Below the pieces are notes generated by a model. It did no database searches. It was not told the DNA's origin and saw nothing but the letters and a program-made list of their open reading frames with translations. Below are positions 45,576 to 54,428 of a DNA stretch of 64,000 nucleotides, piece after piece. Location of the stretch: contig CALOBN010000006.1 in assembly GCA_942491555.1 (NCBI GenBank), positions 62,001 through 126,000 on the forward strand. Direction: 5' to 3'. The DNA is from Marinihelvus sp942491555. Lineage in GTDB: Bacteria; Pseudomonadota; Gammaproteobacteria; Xanthomonadales; SZUA-36. The position numbers were made by a program, and so were the translations under genes. Each line of letters starts with the position of its first letter. Position 1 is the first letter of the stretch.

Positions 45576-45591
45576 GGAAGTATAAACCACC
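45576..45591 (-). promoter_or_regulatory. Promoter-like element for the RiPP-like cluster
   Basis: Minus strand reads GGTGGTTTATACTTCC, with TATACT about 30 bases before the start at 45545. It is a member of the recurrent GGCAGTTTATACTTCC motif family, and the probable promoter of the 45545-40248 cluster. Confidence 0.5.
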
Positions 45592-45814
45592 TTATCAGCG
45601 ACGCTATCGGTAACGATTTACAGAAAGCGCACACAATATTAATCATCGAGCGCCTTGATTCTGTGCGCACAGCTGGTAAAAATTAACCCCAGCCTCGGCG
45701 CCGTGTCTTTAGCACCAGGGGCTGGTCTCGCCAGCTTCTCAGCGAGCGCATACGAGACGTCATTCAGCACGACTTGCAGGGCGTTATTTTATTTATGTCA
45801 CAGAGGTAAATCAG

Positions 45815-47335
45815 ATGGTCTATGTTCAACCCGGCAGTGAAGGATCCGTTGTTTCTTTCAAATCCCGCTACGCAAACTTTATCGGGGGCGAGTGGGTAGC
45901 CCCGGTGGAAGGGCGCTATTTCGAAAACGTCTCCCCCGTTAATGGTCAACCGTTCTGCGAGATACCCCGTTCGTCTGCTGCCGATATAGAACTGGCCCTG
46001 GATGCAGCGCACAAGGCCGAAGCGGCCTGGGGCGCAACCTCGGTCACCGAGCGCTCCAATATTCTGCTGAAAATTGCCGATCGCATCGAGGCGAACCTGG
46101 AAATGCTGGCCGTGGCGGAAACCTGGGATAACGGCAAAGCGGTTCGGGAAACACTCAATGCGGATATCCCGCTGGCCGCAGACCACTTCCGTTACTTTGC
46201 CGGTTGCCTGCGTGCCCAGGAAGGCAGCATGGCCGAGATCGATGCCAAAACCGTGTCCTATCACGTACACGAGCCCCTGGGCGTCGTGGGCCAGATCATT
46301 CCGTGGAATTTCCCCATCCTGATGGCAGCCTGGAAGCTCGGGCCTGCGCTGGCGGCGGGTAACTGCGTCATTCTCAAGCCCGCCGAGCAAACTCCGGCCT
46401 CCATCCTGGTTTTGATGGAGCTCATCGGCGATTTACTGCCGCCTGGTGTCCTGAACATCGTCAATGGTTATGGCGCTGAAGCCGGTCAGGCACTGGCCAG
46501 CAGCAAGCGCATTGCAAAGATCGCTTTTACCGGCTCCACACCCGTAGGCCAGATCATTTTGCGTGCCGCGGCGGAGTCCTTAATCCCCAGCACGGTGGAG
46601 CTCGGCGGCAAATCACCCAACGTCTACTTCAATGACGTGATGGACCAGGAAGACGAGTTCATCAGCAAGGCGGTAGAAGGCCTGGTCCTGGCATTTTTCA
46701 ACCAGGGCGAAGTGTGCACCTGCCCTTCCCGTGCGCTGATCCAGGAAGACATGTACGAGGATTTCATGGACCGGGTTATCCAGCGCTCCAAAGCCATCAA
46801 GCGCGGTAGTCCACTGGACCCTGAGTGCATGGTTGGCGCGCAGGCCTCCAAGGAGCAGTACGACAAGATTCTCAGCTACATTGATATCGGCAAAGCCGAG
46901 GGTGCCGAGGTACTGATCGGCGGCGGCGCTGCGAGCCTGGACGGTGACCTGAGCTCGGGCTATTACATTCAGCCTACCCTGCTCAAGGGCAGCAACGATA
47001 TGCGCGTTTTCCAGGAAGAAATCTTCGGCCCGGTAGTTGGAGTGACCACCTTCAAAACCGAGGAGGAAGCCCTCAGAATCGCCAATGACACGGACTTCGG
47101 CCTGGGTTCAGGCGTGTGGACGCGCGACATGAACCGGGCCTACCGGATGGGTCGTGGCATCAAGGCCGGCCGGGTATGGACCAACTGCTACCACGCCTAT
47201 CCGGCGCATGCTGCCTTTGGTGGTTACAAAAAGTCCGGCATTGGCCGTGAGACCCACAAGGTTGCGCTGGAGCATTATCAGCAAACCAAGAACCTGCTGG
47301 TCAGCTACGACACGAACCCGCTCGGCTTTTTCTGA
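45815..47335 (+). CDS. aldB: NAD-dependent aldehyde dehydrogenase, AldB/ExaC type
   Basis: A 506-residue enzyme, the exact length of Pseudomonas ExaC-type acetaldehyde dehydrogenases. IIPWNFPILMAAWKLGPALAAGN (NAD-binding), VELGGKSPN (general-base Glu), FFNQGEVCTCPSRAL (catalytic Cys) and EIFGPVVGVTTFK are all present, and it ends YDTNPLGFF, the usual ExaC/AldB terminus. It oxidises acetaldehyde or similar aldehydes to acids, often in ethanol use. GAGG lies 9 bases before ATG 45815. It is a single gene, unlike the ExaAB clusters of pseudomonads. The gene symbol is by family resemblance only. Confidence 0.9.
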   Translation: MVYVQPGSEGSVVSFKSRYANFIGGEWVAPVEGRYFENVSPVNGQPFCEIPRSSAADIELALDAAHKAEAAWGATSVTERSNILLKIADRIEANLEMLAVAETWDNGKAVRETLNADIPLAADHFRYFAGCLRAQEGSMAEIDAKTVSYHVHEPLGVVGQIIPWNFPILMAAWKLGPALAAGNCVILKPAEQTPASILVLMELIGDLLPPGVLNIVNGYGAEAGQALASSKRIAKIAFTGSTPVGQIILRAAAESLIPSTVELGGKSPNVYFNDVMDQEDEFISKAVEGLVLAFFNQGEVCTCPSRALIQEDMYEDFMDRVIQRSKAIKRGSPLDPECMVGAQASKEQYDKILSYIDIGKAEGAEVLIGGGAASLDGDLSSGYYIQPTLLKGSNDMRVFQEEIFGPVVGVTTFKTEEEALRIANDTDFGLGSGVWTRDMNRAYRMGRGIKAGRVWTNCYHAYPAHAAFGGYKKSGIGRETHKVALEHYQQTKNLLVSYDTNPLGFF

Positions 47336-47541
47336 AAGCATCCGTTGGGTGAAATAGGACCAGATGGAGGCACCATCTAAGGCAAACATGCCAATGACCA
47401 ACAACCAGGCGATTGACCTCAAAAAAAAAGCGCATGTCAGTTACCCGGTGAAATTTGATTGGCCGGAGTGTATCGAAAACCCAGTCAGGTTCGATGATTC
47501 AAAGACTGCACGAACTTCCTTATCAGGAAAGGCCATTGAAT

Positions 47542-50500
47542 TTAATCGTCGTTAACAGCTTCACCCTCAAAGCCGGATTTAAAGAATACGGACCCGTAAT
47601 CGATAATGGTTATTGTCGCGGTGGTGGCATCCGGATCCAGGATAACCGGGTAAATTTGAGGCGACACGTCGTCTCTCAGAGTCGCGATAACCGTTTCATC
47701 ACCCTCGAAATACCTGCTGTCGGGGAACGGAATGATGCGTACATCAGCGGACGATTGACCCGCGGACATGAATAGGAAATAGGGATCCGAACCACTGGCA
47801 CCCGTCACTCCGTAATCCTGTTCCGGGTTCGGACCACTACCATCGTCAACCACGGCAGTTCCTGCCAGCGAGAAATAGATCAGAATCGATCTATCCAGGC
47901 CTGCTCCGGTGCGGGTGAATCGGAACAGACCCTCATTGGTCGCAACGCCGTCACTTTCAGCCGCCTCATCGTCAATCGCCACAGCCGATATCACGGGCGG
48001 GGGCGAGGCATCATCCGCAATGTTGACGGTTACCGGAGCAACGCTTCCGGGATCTATTGCGTAGCTGTCATCGACGTCCTGCAGGGTGATGACCACCGTT
48101 TCCGTGCCTTCTGTCAGTGCGTCGCTGCGCGGAGTGATCACCAGGTCAAAGCTTGAACGTCCCGCCGGAATGATCACACTGGCCGGCAGTGGGGGCTCCA
48201 CCAGGCCGGCTGCCGTGAAGTCGGCGGGGAACGAGGCGCTGCCGCCCCGCACAAAAAATACCGTAAGGCTCTGACTGATATCCCCACCCCTGCGGCTGAA
48301 GCGAATCACGCCAGGATCCGCACCAGCCTCGTCGGCGCTGCCGTCGGTAACAGCCACGCTAACGATCGCGGGATCATCTGCGATGATGCCCGCCTGCGGG
48401 TCCGCCGTCAGCGGATCAATGGTGTAGCCGCCAAAGGGCAGCAGCGTGAGCGTGAGCGTTTCATCCCCCTCAACCAGGTTGTCAGGCTGTGGTGTGAAAA
48501 CCAGATCCAAAGCCTGGGTAAACGGCGGCATTTCCACTCGCACGTACCCGCTACGGAAGGTGTCCGTCAGGACCTCGTCTGAAACGGTATAGTCACCGCC
48601 GCTGGTGAACCCGCCCACCAGCTCGGCATCACCACCCAGGGCGAATCTCACGAAGTTCTGGACGTCGGCCGGGCCCCGGCTTCTGCTCAGGCGGAAGGTC
48701 AAAGTATCCGCTCCGGGCTCGGCGCCCTGGGTGTCGGTTCCGGTAAGGGTCACCACCGGGGAGTCCTGGCAGTCCGGCTCGGTCACCGTGCCGCCGGGGG
48801 GGTTGTTGTTAAGCGGCAACTCCCCGGTATAGGTGGAGAAACATTTATAGGTCAAAATCCCGGCATTGTCGTTATCAAAAACGCCGCCTCCTGCCTCGAT
48901 AATGATGCTGCCGTAGTTATCAACGCTTCCCAGGTTCTGGATTGTGGCCTGACCATTGTTAAACAGGTCTGTTCTCAGGGTTCCGAAGTTGTTGAACACG
49001 GCGCCAGTCAAATTGAGGATGTAATCCTCGAAAACAATCGTGCCCTTATTGTTGAGGGTGCTGAGGTTGATGAGACTGCCGCTTACCACCAGGGTAAAGC
49101 CGGGCGCGATGGTCAGATCATTGTCAACGCTATAGTCGCCGATGGTGCACGTGTTGATGGAACTGTCCCAGGTGCCCCCCAGTTCGCTGGTACATAACGT
49201 CGATTCCGGGGTGACACAGTTGTCCTGCACCGAGCCAGGTTCGGAATTTATGGGCAGGGATCCGGTGTATTGCGATCCGCACTGATGGCTCAAAAAGCCA
49301 GAGAAGTTGTTATCAAAAACCGCACCGCCGGTATCAATATCGATGGCGCCGAAATTAACCACCTCGCCTTCATTGAAAATGATGGATTGCCCCAGGTCGA
49401 GGTTCGTCAGAAGCGCGCCGAAGTTGTTAAGCGTGGCGCCCGGGTTGTTGTTAATAATGGCCTGGTTGTAGATCTCCCCATTGTTATTGATGGTGCCGTT
49501 ATTGTTGAGTATGCCCGTCACGTTCAGGATGAACCCTGGTGGGATATTCCGGGTTTCGTTCGCGTCTACGGTGTGGTTGACAACGACGCATCTGGAGAAC
49601 GGCACGTTGAAAACCCCCTCCAGAACGTTCTCGCAGTAGTCGCGATCAGGATTGGCAATACACGTGCCCGGGACAAAGGCGTTAGGGGTTGGCAATATTC
49701 CTGAAAAGCCAGGTGGCGGACTGGCGCAATCACTCAATATGCCGTTTTCATTATTCACGACACCATTGTTGATAATGCTGCCGTTATTGGTCAGTACACC
49801 CTCCAGGAACAGGGTTGCGCCAGCGTCGATGACGAGTGTTCTTTGGGCGTCCAGTTGCAAGTTTCCAAGCTGGCAGGCGTCAAGGCCTGACCAGGTTCCG
49901 CGCAACGTTGCCTCACAGACTTCTTTACCGCCCGCTGAGCTGCTGCTGGTTTGTGGTGAAAGCACACAGCCTGCTACCGCCGGGGTGCCCGTCGGTGCAC
50001 TACCCTGCAAGGGCCGGGAACAGGCATAGATTTCGCCGGAGTTTTCGATGGTTCCCGTGTTGCTGATAACGCCGGTGATGACATTCATTAGTCGGCCACC
50101 AGGGTTGTTCGTGATGGTGCCGACATTTTGTATCGATCTTTTGACCAGGATCAGTCCCGAGTTGTTCAAAGAACCGCCCGGCTCGATGGAGAAATCACCT
50201 TCCAGCGTCAAAATGACGCCTGTCTGGACGACCCAGTTTTCGCCGGAGCGTATGGTAAAGTCACCCGGCACCACGGAATTTCCCTCAATGATTCGGGTTC
50301 CGGCATCGGGTGAAAGCCCGTATTCGGCCATTCCGTCCAGGGGCATTCTGACCTGCTTTTGCAGAGCCTTGAAACCGTATCGGCAGTAAGTCGAATCAAA
50401 TTGGGGCGAGCAGTAACTGCCACCGCCGCCACCACCGCCAAAAAGTCCGCCGGCGCCGCCGCCGGCAAGCCCACCGCCGCCGCCACCACCTGCATCTTCT

Positions 50501-52056
50501 CTGGTGGCAAAGCCGCCGCCGCCCCATCCGAAGCCGCCGCTTGGAGAGTCATCTGCCGAATTTCCGCCACGAGACACGAATACCGGGTCCGCCCGGCCGC
50601 CGCCGCCGCGCAGACTTGGCCCGGGCTGGCCATCTTCGCCTGTGCCACCACCTCCGCCGGCATAGCTGGTGTCCTCGCCTCCAAAGCCCCCAAAGCTGGC
50701 GATAAATGGTCCGCCGTCTCCAGGACCAAGGCCGCCGCCATCACTCCCGTTTATATCGAATTGACCATAATCCCCCGCACTCCAAATCGGTGCCGGAGCA
50801 ACCGGTATGGGGGTGGAAATGAGCCCCGCAAACCCGCCGCCACCACCGCCAGCGCCAAGCAACAGATCAAACCCGGAATCGCAGACCGACACGGGTTCAC
50901 ACATCACCTGGGTGCCATCGCCCTGGGTGCCGCAGTCGCTGTCAGAGCTGCACTGCGATCGATTTGATTGCCGGCACCGGCCGATACCGCACTGGAAGCT
51001 GTCTGTGCAGAGGCTCCCCGGAGCCGCGAGGGTGGAGTTGACAGGGCATACCCTGGGGCTGTCCGGCACGCTTATGTAGACCGCTGTGCCTGCGCCGCCC
51101 GCAGCGGAAGCAGAGTCATCGAACCCTGCCTCAAGGTCGACAAACGATTCACCCTTGCGTCCGACAATAAAGCGCAGGGTTGAGCCGCCGGGGATTTCGT
51201 TTGCTTCATTGCCGACGTTGAATTCGGCGTCAACAGAGGCACCGGGCCCTGACGCACCAATTGAGGCGACGTTAGGTCCGAGAATCCAGGCTATCCGGCT
51301 GCTGCCGCCGTCTCCGCCCTGGCCGCGCAGGTACAGCCTGCCCTCGTAGCCGTCGGGTATGGTGTAATCACTTCTGCCGAGTTGGAGGCGCATGGCCAGA
51401 GCACCCTTGATGATGCTGGCCGGATCATTACCTTTTTTGACATAGGTTTCGCCTAAAACACCATTGTCGACGTCTGTCAGGAAATCCAATTGCAGCGGGA
51501 TAATGGCGTCGGCTCGATCAATGCTGATCTGGATCAGCAGGTTGCCGCCCTGATACTCGTAAGGGCTGAATCTCCCGAAAGAGTCGAACAGGAAGGTGGG
51601 GCCAAAGTCATTGGGGCTCGAGCCGAATGGAAAGTCCCCGATGCCCAGAACCACTTCACCGCCAACCGCCTCAAAAGGATCGCCGCCAACAAAGTTGAGT
51701 CCAAAGGGGGATAGCGTGTCTTTGCCTTCTCCAATTTTGACGGTCAGCCGCGGCAGGCTTGCCCCCAGAAAAGCCGGTGAATTGCCATCAAGTCGCAGCG
51801 AGAGGCCGGTTATGACATCACCTGGACGCAATCCGAGGTCGCCTGGCCGGTACAACGATTCGATGCGGATGTTGTCCTGATCAATCGTGATCACACCGCC
51901 GCCCTCGGACCCGCTGCCGTTGGGTATCCTCTCAGTTGTGGGAATCGGACGAATTTCCCGGGGAAAAGAGGCAATCAGTTCTTCGGCCTCGAGGGGGCCT
52001 GTGGACAGGGCAGCAGCGAGAGTTAAGATAAGAAGAAGCAGAATACGGGGGGTCAA
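47542..52056 (-). CDS. Giant secreted Gly-rich / Calx-beta protein
   Basis: 1504 residues if started at TTG 52056, with AAGGGAA 7 bases upstream; this begins directly with a signal peptide (TPRILLLLILTLAAALSTGPLEA). A 52146 start adds 30 non-signal residues. Order: a globular N-terminal part to about residue 370; a PE_PGRS-like Gly-rich tract (about 395-550); a repetitive Asn/Gly-rich beta-helix-like region (about 650-1085, units like NNNGTINNNGEIYN); then three to four Calx-beta domains (about 1095-1480), with DGSADEAGADPGVIRFSR as one signature. It ends FFKSGFEGEAVNDD, related to the IFKDGFE tail at 13419-14582. Probably a large cell-surface or matrix adhesin (inference). Confidence 0.8.
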   Translation of the reverse strand: MTPRILLLLILTLAAALSTGPLEAEELIASFPREIRPIPTTERIPNGSGSEGGGVITIDQDNIRIESLYRPGDLGLRPGDVITGLSLRLDGNSPAFLGASLPRLTVKIGEGKDTLSPFGLNFVGGDPFEAVGGEVVLGIGDFPFGSSPNDFGPTFLFDSFGRFSPYEYQGGNLLIQISIDRADAIIPLQLDFLTDVDNGVLGETYVKKGNDPASIIKGALAMRLQLGRSDYTIPDGYEGRLYLRGQGGDGGSSRIAWILGPNVASIGASGPGASVDAEFNVGNEANEIPGGSTLRFIVGRKGESFVDLEAGFDDSASAAGGAGTAVYISVPDSPRVCPVNSTLAAPGSLCTDSFQCGIGRCRQSNRSQCSSDSDCGTQGDGTQVMCEPVSVCDSGFDLLLGAGGGGGGFAGLISTPIPVAPAPIWSAGDYGQFDINGSDGGGLGPGDGGPFIASFGGFGGEDTSYAGGGGGTGEDGQPGPSLRGGGGRADPVFVSRGGNSADDSPSGGFGWGGGGFATREDAGGGGGGGLAGGGAGGLFGGGGGGGSYCSPQFDSTYCRYGFKALQKQVRMPLDGMAEYGLSPDAGTRIIEGNSVVPGDFTIRSGENWVVQTGVILTLEGDFSIEPGGSLNNSGLILVKRSIQNVGTITNNPGGRLMNVITGVISNTGTIENSGEIYACSRPLQGSAPTGTPAVAGCVLSPQTSSSSAGGKEVCEATLRGTWSGLDACQLGNLQLDAQRTLVIDAGATLFLEGVLTNNGSIINNGVVNNENGILSDCASPPPGFSGILPTPNAFVPGTCIANPDRDYCENVLEGVFNVPFSRCVVVNHTVDANETRNIPPGFILNVTGILNNNGTINNNGEIYNQAIINNNPGATLNNFGALLTNLDLGQSIIFNEGEVVNFGAIDIDTGGAVFDNNFSGFLSHQCGSQYTGSLPINSEPGSVQDNCVTPESTLCTSELGGTWDSSINTCTIGDYSVDNDLTIAPGFTLVVSGSLINLSTLNNKGTIVFEDYILNLTGAVFNNFGTLRTDLFNNGQATIQNLGSVDNYGSIIIEAGGGVFDNDNAGILTYKCFSTYTGELPLNNNPPGGTVTEPDCQDSPVVTLTGTDTQGAEPGADTLTFRLSRSRGPADVQNFVRFALGGDAELVGGFTSGGDYTVSDEVLTDTFRSGYVRVEMPPFTQALDLVFTPQPDNLVEGDETLTLTLLPFGGYTIDPLTADPQAGIIADDPAIVSVAVTDGSADEAGADPGVIRFSRRGGDISQSLTVFFVRGGSASFPADFTAAGLVEPPLPASVIIPAGRSSFDLVITPRSDALTEGTETVVITLQDVDDSYAIDPGSVAPVTVNIADDASPPPVISAVAIDDEAAESDGVATNEGLFRFTRTGAGLDRSILIYFSLAGTAVVDDGSGPNPEQDYGVTGASGSDPYFLFMSAGQSSADVRIIPFPDSRYFEGDETVIATLRDDVSPQIYPVILDPDATTATITIIDYGSVFFKSGFEGEAVNDD

Positions 52057-52218
52057 AAGGTATTCCCTTCTTAGGCGGAAGCCGTGACATCCACAGTGCC
52101 TGCAATCAGGCCCGTTGTCAAAACCTGTCAAGTCAGGTGGCAACAATCATGCCTTCATCCCAACCACCGCCGGGGCCACGGAACTTTTTATTCCGTGGCC
52201 GGAGTTTGTCTGAATCTG

Positions 52219-52252
52219 CCAATGATTTACGCTGGCTTACATCGATAAACTA
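52219..52252. promoter_or_regulatory. Conserved 34-base element, copy 2
   Basis: Contains GCTTACATCGATAAACTA and matches the element before 38249 at about 28 of 34 positions. It ends 15 bases before a small possible gene (52268), as copy 1 ends 8 bases before 38249. Confidence 0.45.
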
Positions 52253-52267
52253 AAGCCCCTGGACCAA

Positions 52268-52399
52268 ATGGGGATTAAATGCACGAAAGTGCAGATGGTA
52301 TTTATTTCCAATTATGTCGTGGTACTGGCGATCTATTTCTTTGTAAGTTTGCATCTGGATTGCGCTGCGGGCGCCCGACATTTCGACGGCCCATATTAG
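52268..52399 (+). CDS. Possible small single-helix membrane protein
   Basis: A 43-codon frame (ATG 52268, TAG 52397-52399) with a hydrophobic core (VFISNYVVVLAIYFFVSL) flanked by charged residues at the N-terminus (GIKCTK), like a single-pass membrane peptide. The ribosome site is weak (GGA, 4-5 bases upstream). It sits just after the shared element. Composition and hydrophobic pattern make it possible, but the evidence is thin. Confidence 0.3.
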   Translation: MGIKCTKVQMVFISNYVVVLAIYFFVSLHLDCAAGARHFDGPY

Positions 52400-52471
52400 A
52401 TGTGGTCACAGTAACCTGCGAGTCCGGTTAGAATTAACATCTTCTGAATCCACGAATCCAGCGCTCACTCA

Positions 52472-52978
52472 ATGCATTCAATCACCCGACCTCTGGACGA
52501 ATTGCTCATCACTCCGGTCGCGGATGGACCGTTTTTTATTGATGAATTATTTCAGCGAAAGTTTGCCCAAACGGCACCGGATTTTGGCCATGCCGTAGTC
52601 TGTTTTTATCGAAAAACACCGCAACATTTTATTCCGTTGTCGTTTGTATGTTTTATTCCACATGATGAAGTCATTCTGGTGGGTGGAGGGATGACAGACG
52701 GCAGCGTCTTTGCCCAAATGCATGGTGACGTAGGTGATCGACTGAGGGATTCAGGTGGCGCGCTTTATCACATGCTGAAGTTCGGGTTTGAATATTACAA
52801 GGACCAGTGTGAGGCTTTTTTCGGTCATGCAGGCAACCCGCGCGCTTATGAAGTAGACATGCGTGCCGGCTTTGCACCTACGCAATACAAACACTTGATT
52901 GCGAATTTTCACAAACCAATTACTGACGAACGAAAACGTTATTTAACTGAAAAAATTCATGCCATTGGCCCATTCTGA
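52472..52978 (+). CDS. Hypothetical protein
   Basis: A 168-residue soluble protein of unknown family with HAVVCFYRKTPQHFIPLSFVCF, VILVGGGMTDGS and FGFEYYKDQCEAFFGHAG, which give it an alpha/beta GNAT-like look that I cannot confirm. Its base composition is more AT-rich than that of neighbours, a possible sign of transfer. It stands 96 bases before gtrA on the same strand and could be co-transcribed with it. Confidence 0.6.
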   Translation: MHSITRPLDELLITPVADGPFFIDELFQRKFAQTAPDFGHAVVCFYRKTPQHFIPLSFVCFIPHDEVILVGGGMTDGSVFAQMHGDVGDRLRDSGGALYHMLKFGFEYYKDQCEAFFGHAGNPRAYEVDMRAGFAPTQYKHLIANFHKPITDERKRYLTEKIHAIGPF

Positions 52979-53074
52979 ATATAGACGCAATGGGTGTTCA
53001 TCGGTTGAACTGCGCGCTTCGATTCGAGAAAGTTGATCGAACCACTTATCAGCACCCCCCGGGAGACCGTTCTT

Positions 53075-53491
53075 TTGGCATTTCGTCACCGCTTGTCCGC
53101 CCAGTTTGTGCTGTACGCCGTCATCGGAGTTATCCAGTTGGCGGCAGACGCTTTACTGTTTTTCATGCTGGCGCGCTGGGGGATGGACGGCTTCCTGGCC
53201 AACACAATTTCCCGTTTGTCCGCCGGTTTGCTCGGTTACCTTTGCCACGCTTTGTTCACCTTTCGATCAGATCGGCCGCCGCATAGCACGGCATCCTTGC
53301 TTCGCTTTCTGGCCTGGTGGCTGTTGTGTACCGCGCTGGGCGGCTGGGTTTTGAATTTTTCCATACAAGCACTGGGAACGGGCACCAGCGTGCTCGGCAT
53401 CAAAGTCGCACTGGAACTGGTTCTGGCGGCTCTCTCTTTCGTGGTTCTCAGGTTCTGGGTATTCAGTCCCCGCCAGGCGGGCCGACCTTAA
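53075..53491 (+). CDS. GtrA-like membrane protein (lipid-linked sugar flippase)
   Basis: A 138-residue protein starting at TTG 53075, with GGGAGA 8 bases upstream (a TTG at 53033 is possible). It has four hydrophobic helices in the GtrA pattern: FVLYAVIGVIQLAADALLFF, LANTISRLSAGLLGYLCHALFTF and two more, ending LSFVVLRFWVF. GtrA proteins flip bactoprenol-linked sugars across the inner membrane for O-antigen or wall glycosylation. The end overlaps the convergent gtrB-like gene by 29 bases. Together with 53463 and 54429 it forms a Gtr-type set. Confidence 0.82.
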   Translation: MAFRHRLSAQFVLYAVIGVIQLAADALLFFMLARWGMDGFLANTISRLSAGLLGYLCHALFTFRSDRPPHSTASLLRFLAWWLLCTALGGWVLNFSIQALGTGTSVLGIKVALELVLAALSFVVLRFWVFSPRQAGRP

Positions 53492-54416
53492 GGGTTTTAA
53501 CAAGGTACAAGGGGCGGTTTTTGGCTTCCTGGAACGTTCTTCCTACATACTCGCCGATGACGCCCAGGGCCAGCAACTGCAAGCCGGCGAGGAACAGGAT
53601 GATGACCATGAGACTGGGAAAACCGGGCACAGGGTCGCCGAACAACAGTGTTTTGAAAACGATGTAGAAACCATAGAGAAATGAGCCAATGGCTACTGCG
53701 CCACCCGTGAAAAGCGCCACACGCAGCGGGAGCACCGAAAAGGACACGAGGCCGTCCACCCCGTAAGCGGTAAGCTTAAACATTCCCCACTTGGACTCGC
53801 CAGCGGGTCGGTCAAGCGGGTCGAAAGGCACTGCCACCTGCTTGAAGCCGAGCCAGGCAAACAGGGCGCGATTGAATCGATGCGCTTCGCGCAAGCTGCG
53901 AAATGCTTCAACCACCGGTCTCCTGACCACCCTGAAGTCACTCGCATTGCGCGGCATATCCACCTTCCCAAATCGGCCCATCAGGCCATAGAAGCCTTTC
54001 GCCCCGAGGTTCTTTAAACGGGTGTCATCGCTGCGCTGGCGGCGAACGGCGAACACCACATCGACATCTTCCGTGCAGTGCTCAATCAGGCGGGGGATAT
54101 CAGCCGGCGGATGCTGTCCATCGGCATCCATCGTGATATAGAGATCGGCATCACAGTGATCAAGTCCCGCCAGGAGGGCGCTCTCCTTACCGAAATTACG
54201 GGTCAGCCTGATCAGACCGACCCGTTGATCATCGGCGCGAAACGCTTCGATAAATTGACAGCTCTTGTCGGTGCTCCCATCATCGACGTACACGATGTTC
54301 CAGTCGTAGCCAAGCGTCTCCAGAATGCCGGCAAGCTCCTTGTGGAATGAGGTCAGGCAGTCTGCTTCATTGAATACCGGGCAGATAACCGTCAGTCTTG
54401 TTTGGGGTTCACTCAT
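53463..54416 (-). CDS. GtrB/DPM-like family 2 glycosyltransferase
   Basis: A 317-residue protein: GT2 domain residues 5-225 (VICPVFNEADCLTSFHKEL, VYVDDGSTDKS, YITMDADGQHP with the DXD metal motif), then two C-terminal transmembrane helices (about 228-258 and 266-290). It is like GtrB/ArnC enzymes, which attach glucose or other sugars to undecaprenyl phosphate on the cytosolic face. It overlaps the 3' end of gtrA and is divergent from the GT39-like gene by 12 bases (54416/54429). The sugar cannot be told from the sequence. Confidence 0.87.
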   Translation of the reverse strand: MSEPQTRLTVICPVFNEADCLTSFHKELAGILETLGYDWNIVYVDDGSTDKSCQFIEAFRADDQRVGLIRLTRNFGKESALLAGLDHCDADLYITMDADGQHPPADIPRLIEHCTEDVDVVFAVRRQRSDDTRLKNLGAKGFYGLMGRFGKVDMPRNASDFRVVRRPVVEAFRSLREAHRFNRALFAWLGFKQVAVPFDPLDRPAGESKWGMFKLTAYGVDGLVSFSVLPLRVALFTGGAVAIGSFLYGFYIVFKTLLFGDPVPGFPSLMVIILFLAGLQLLALGVIGEYVGRTFQEAKNRPLYLVKTLKVGPPGGD

Positions 54417-54428
54417 AGGTTCCTGATT

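Larger units (their letters stand above)
52147..52471. other. Intergenic region, partly AT-rich
   Basis: The 325 bases between the giant gene and the gene at 52472 hold the shared 34-base element (52219-52252), a possible 43-codon frame (52268-52399) and a lower-GC stretch. Nothing else is recognised. Confidence 0.5.

Noticed and set aside
45627..45668. GCGCACA/TGTGCGC inverted repeat before aldB as an operator
   Set aside because: The arms are only 7 bases and 28 apart; no regulator gene or second copy supports it.
47363..47379. Small hairpin after aldB (AGATGG...CCATCT) as terminator
   Set aside because: Six weak pairs and no T tract; it is too weak to call.
52990..53286. Plus-strand frame overlapping gtrA
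   Set aside because: It overlaps the GtrA frame without any hydrophobic or family pattern.
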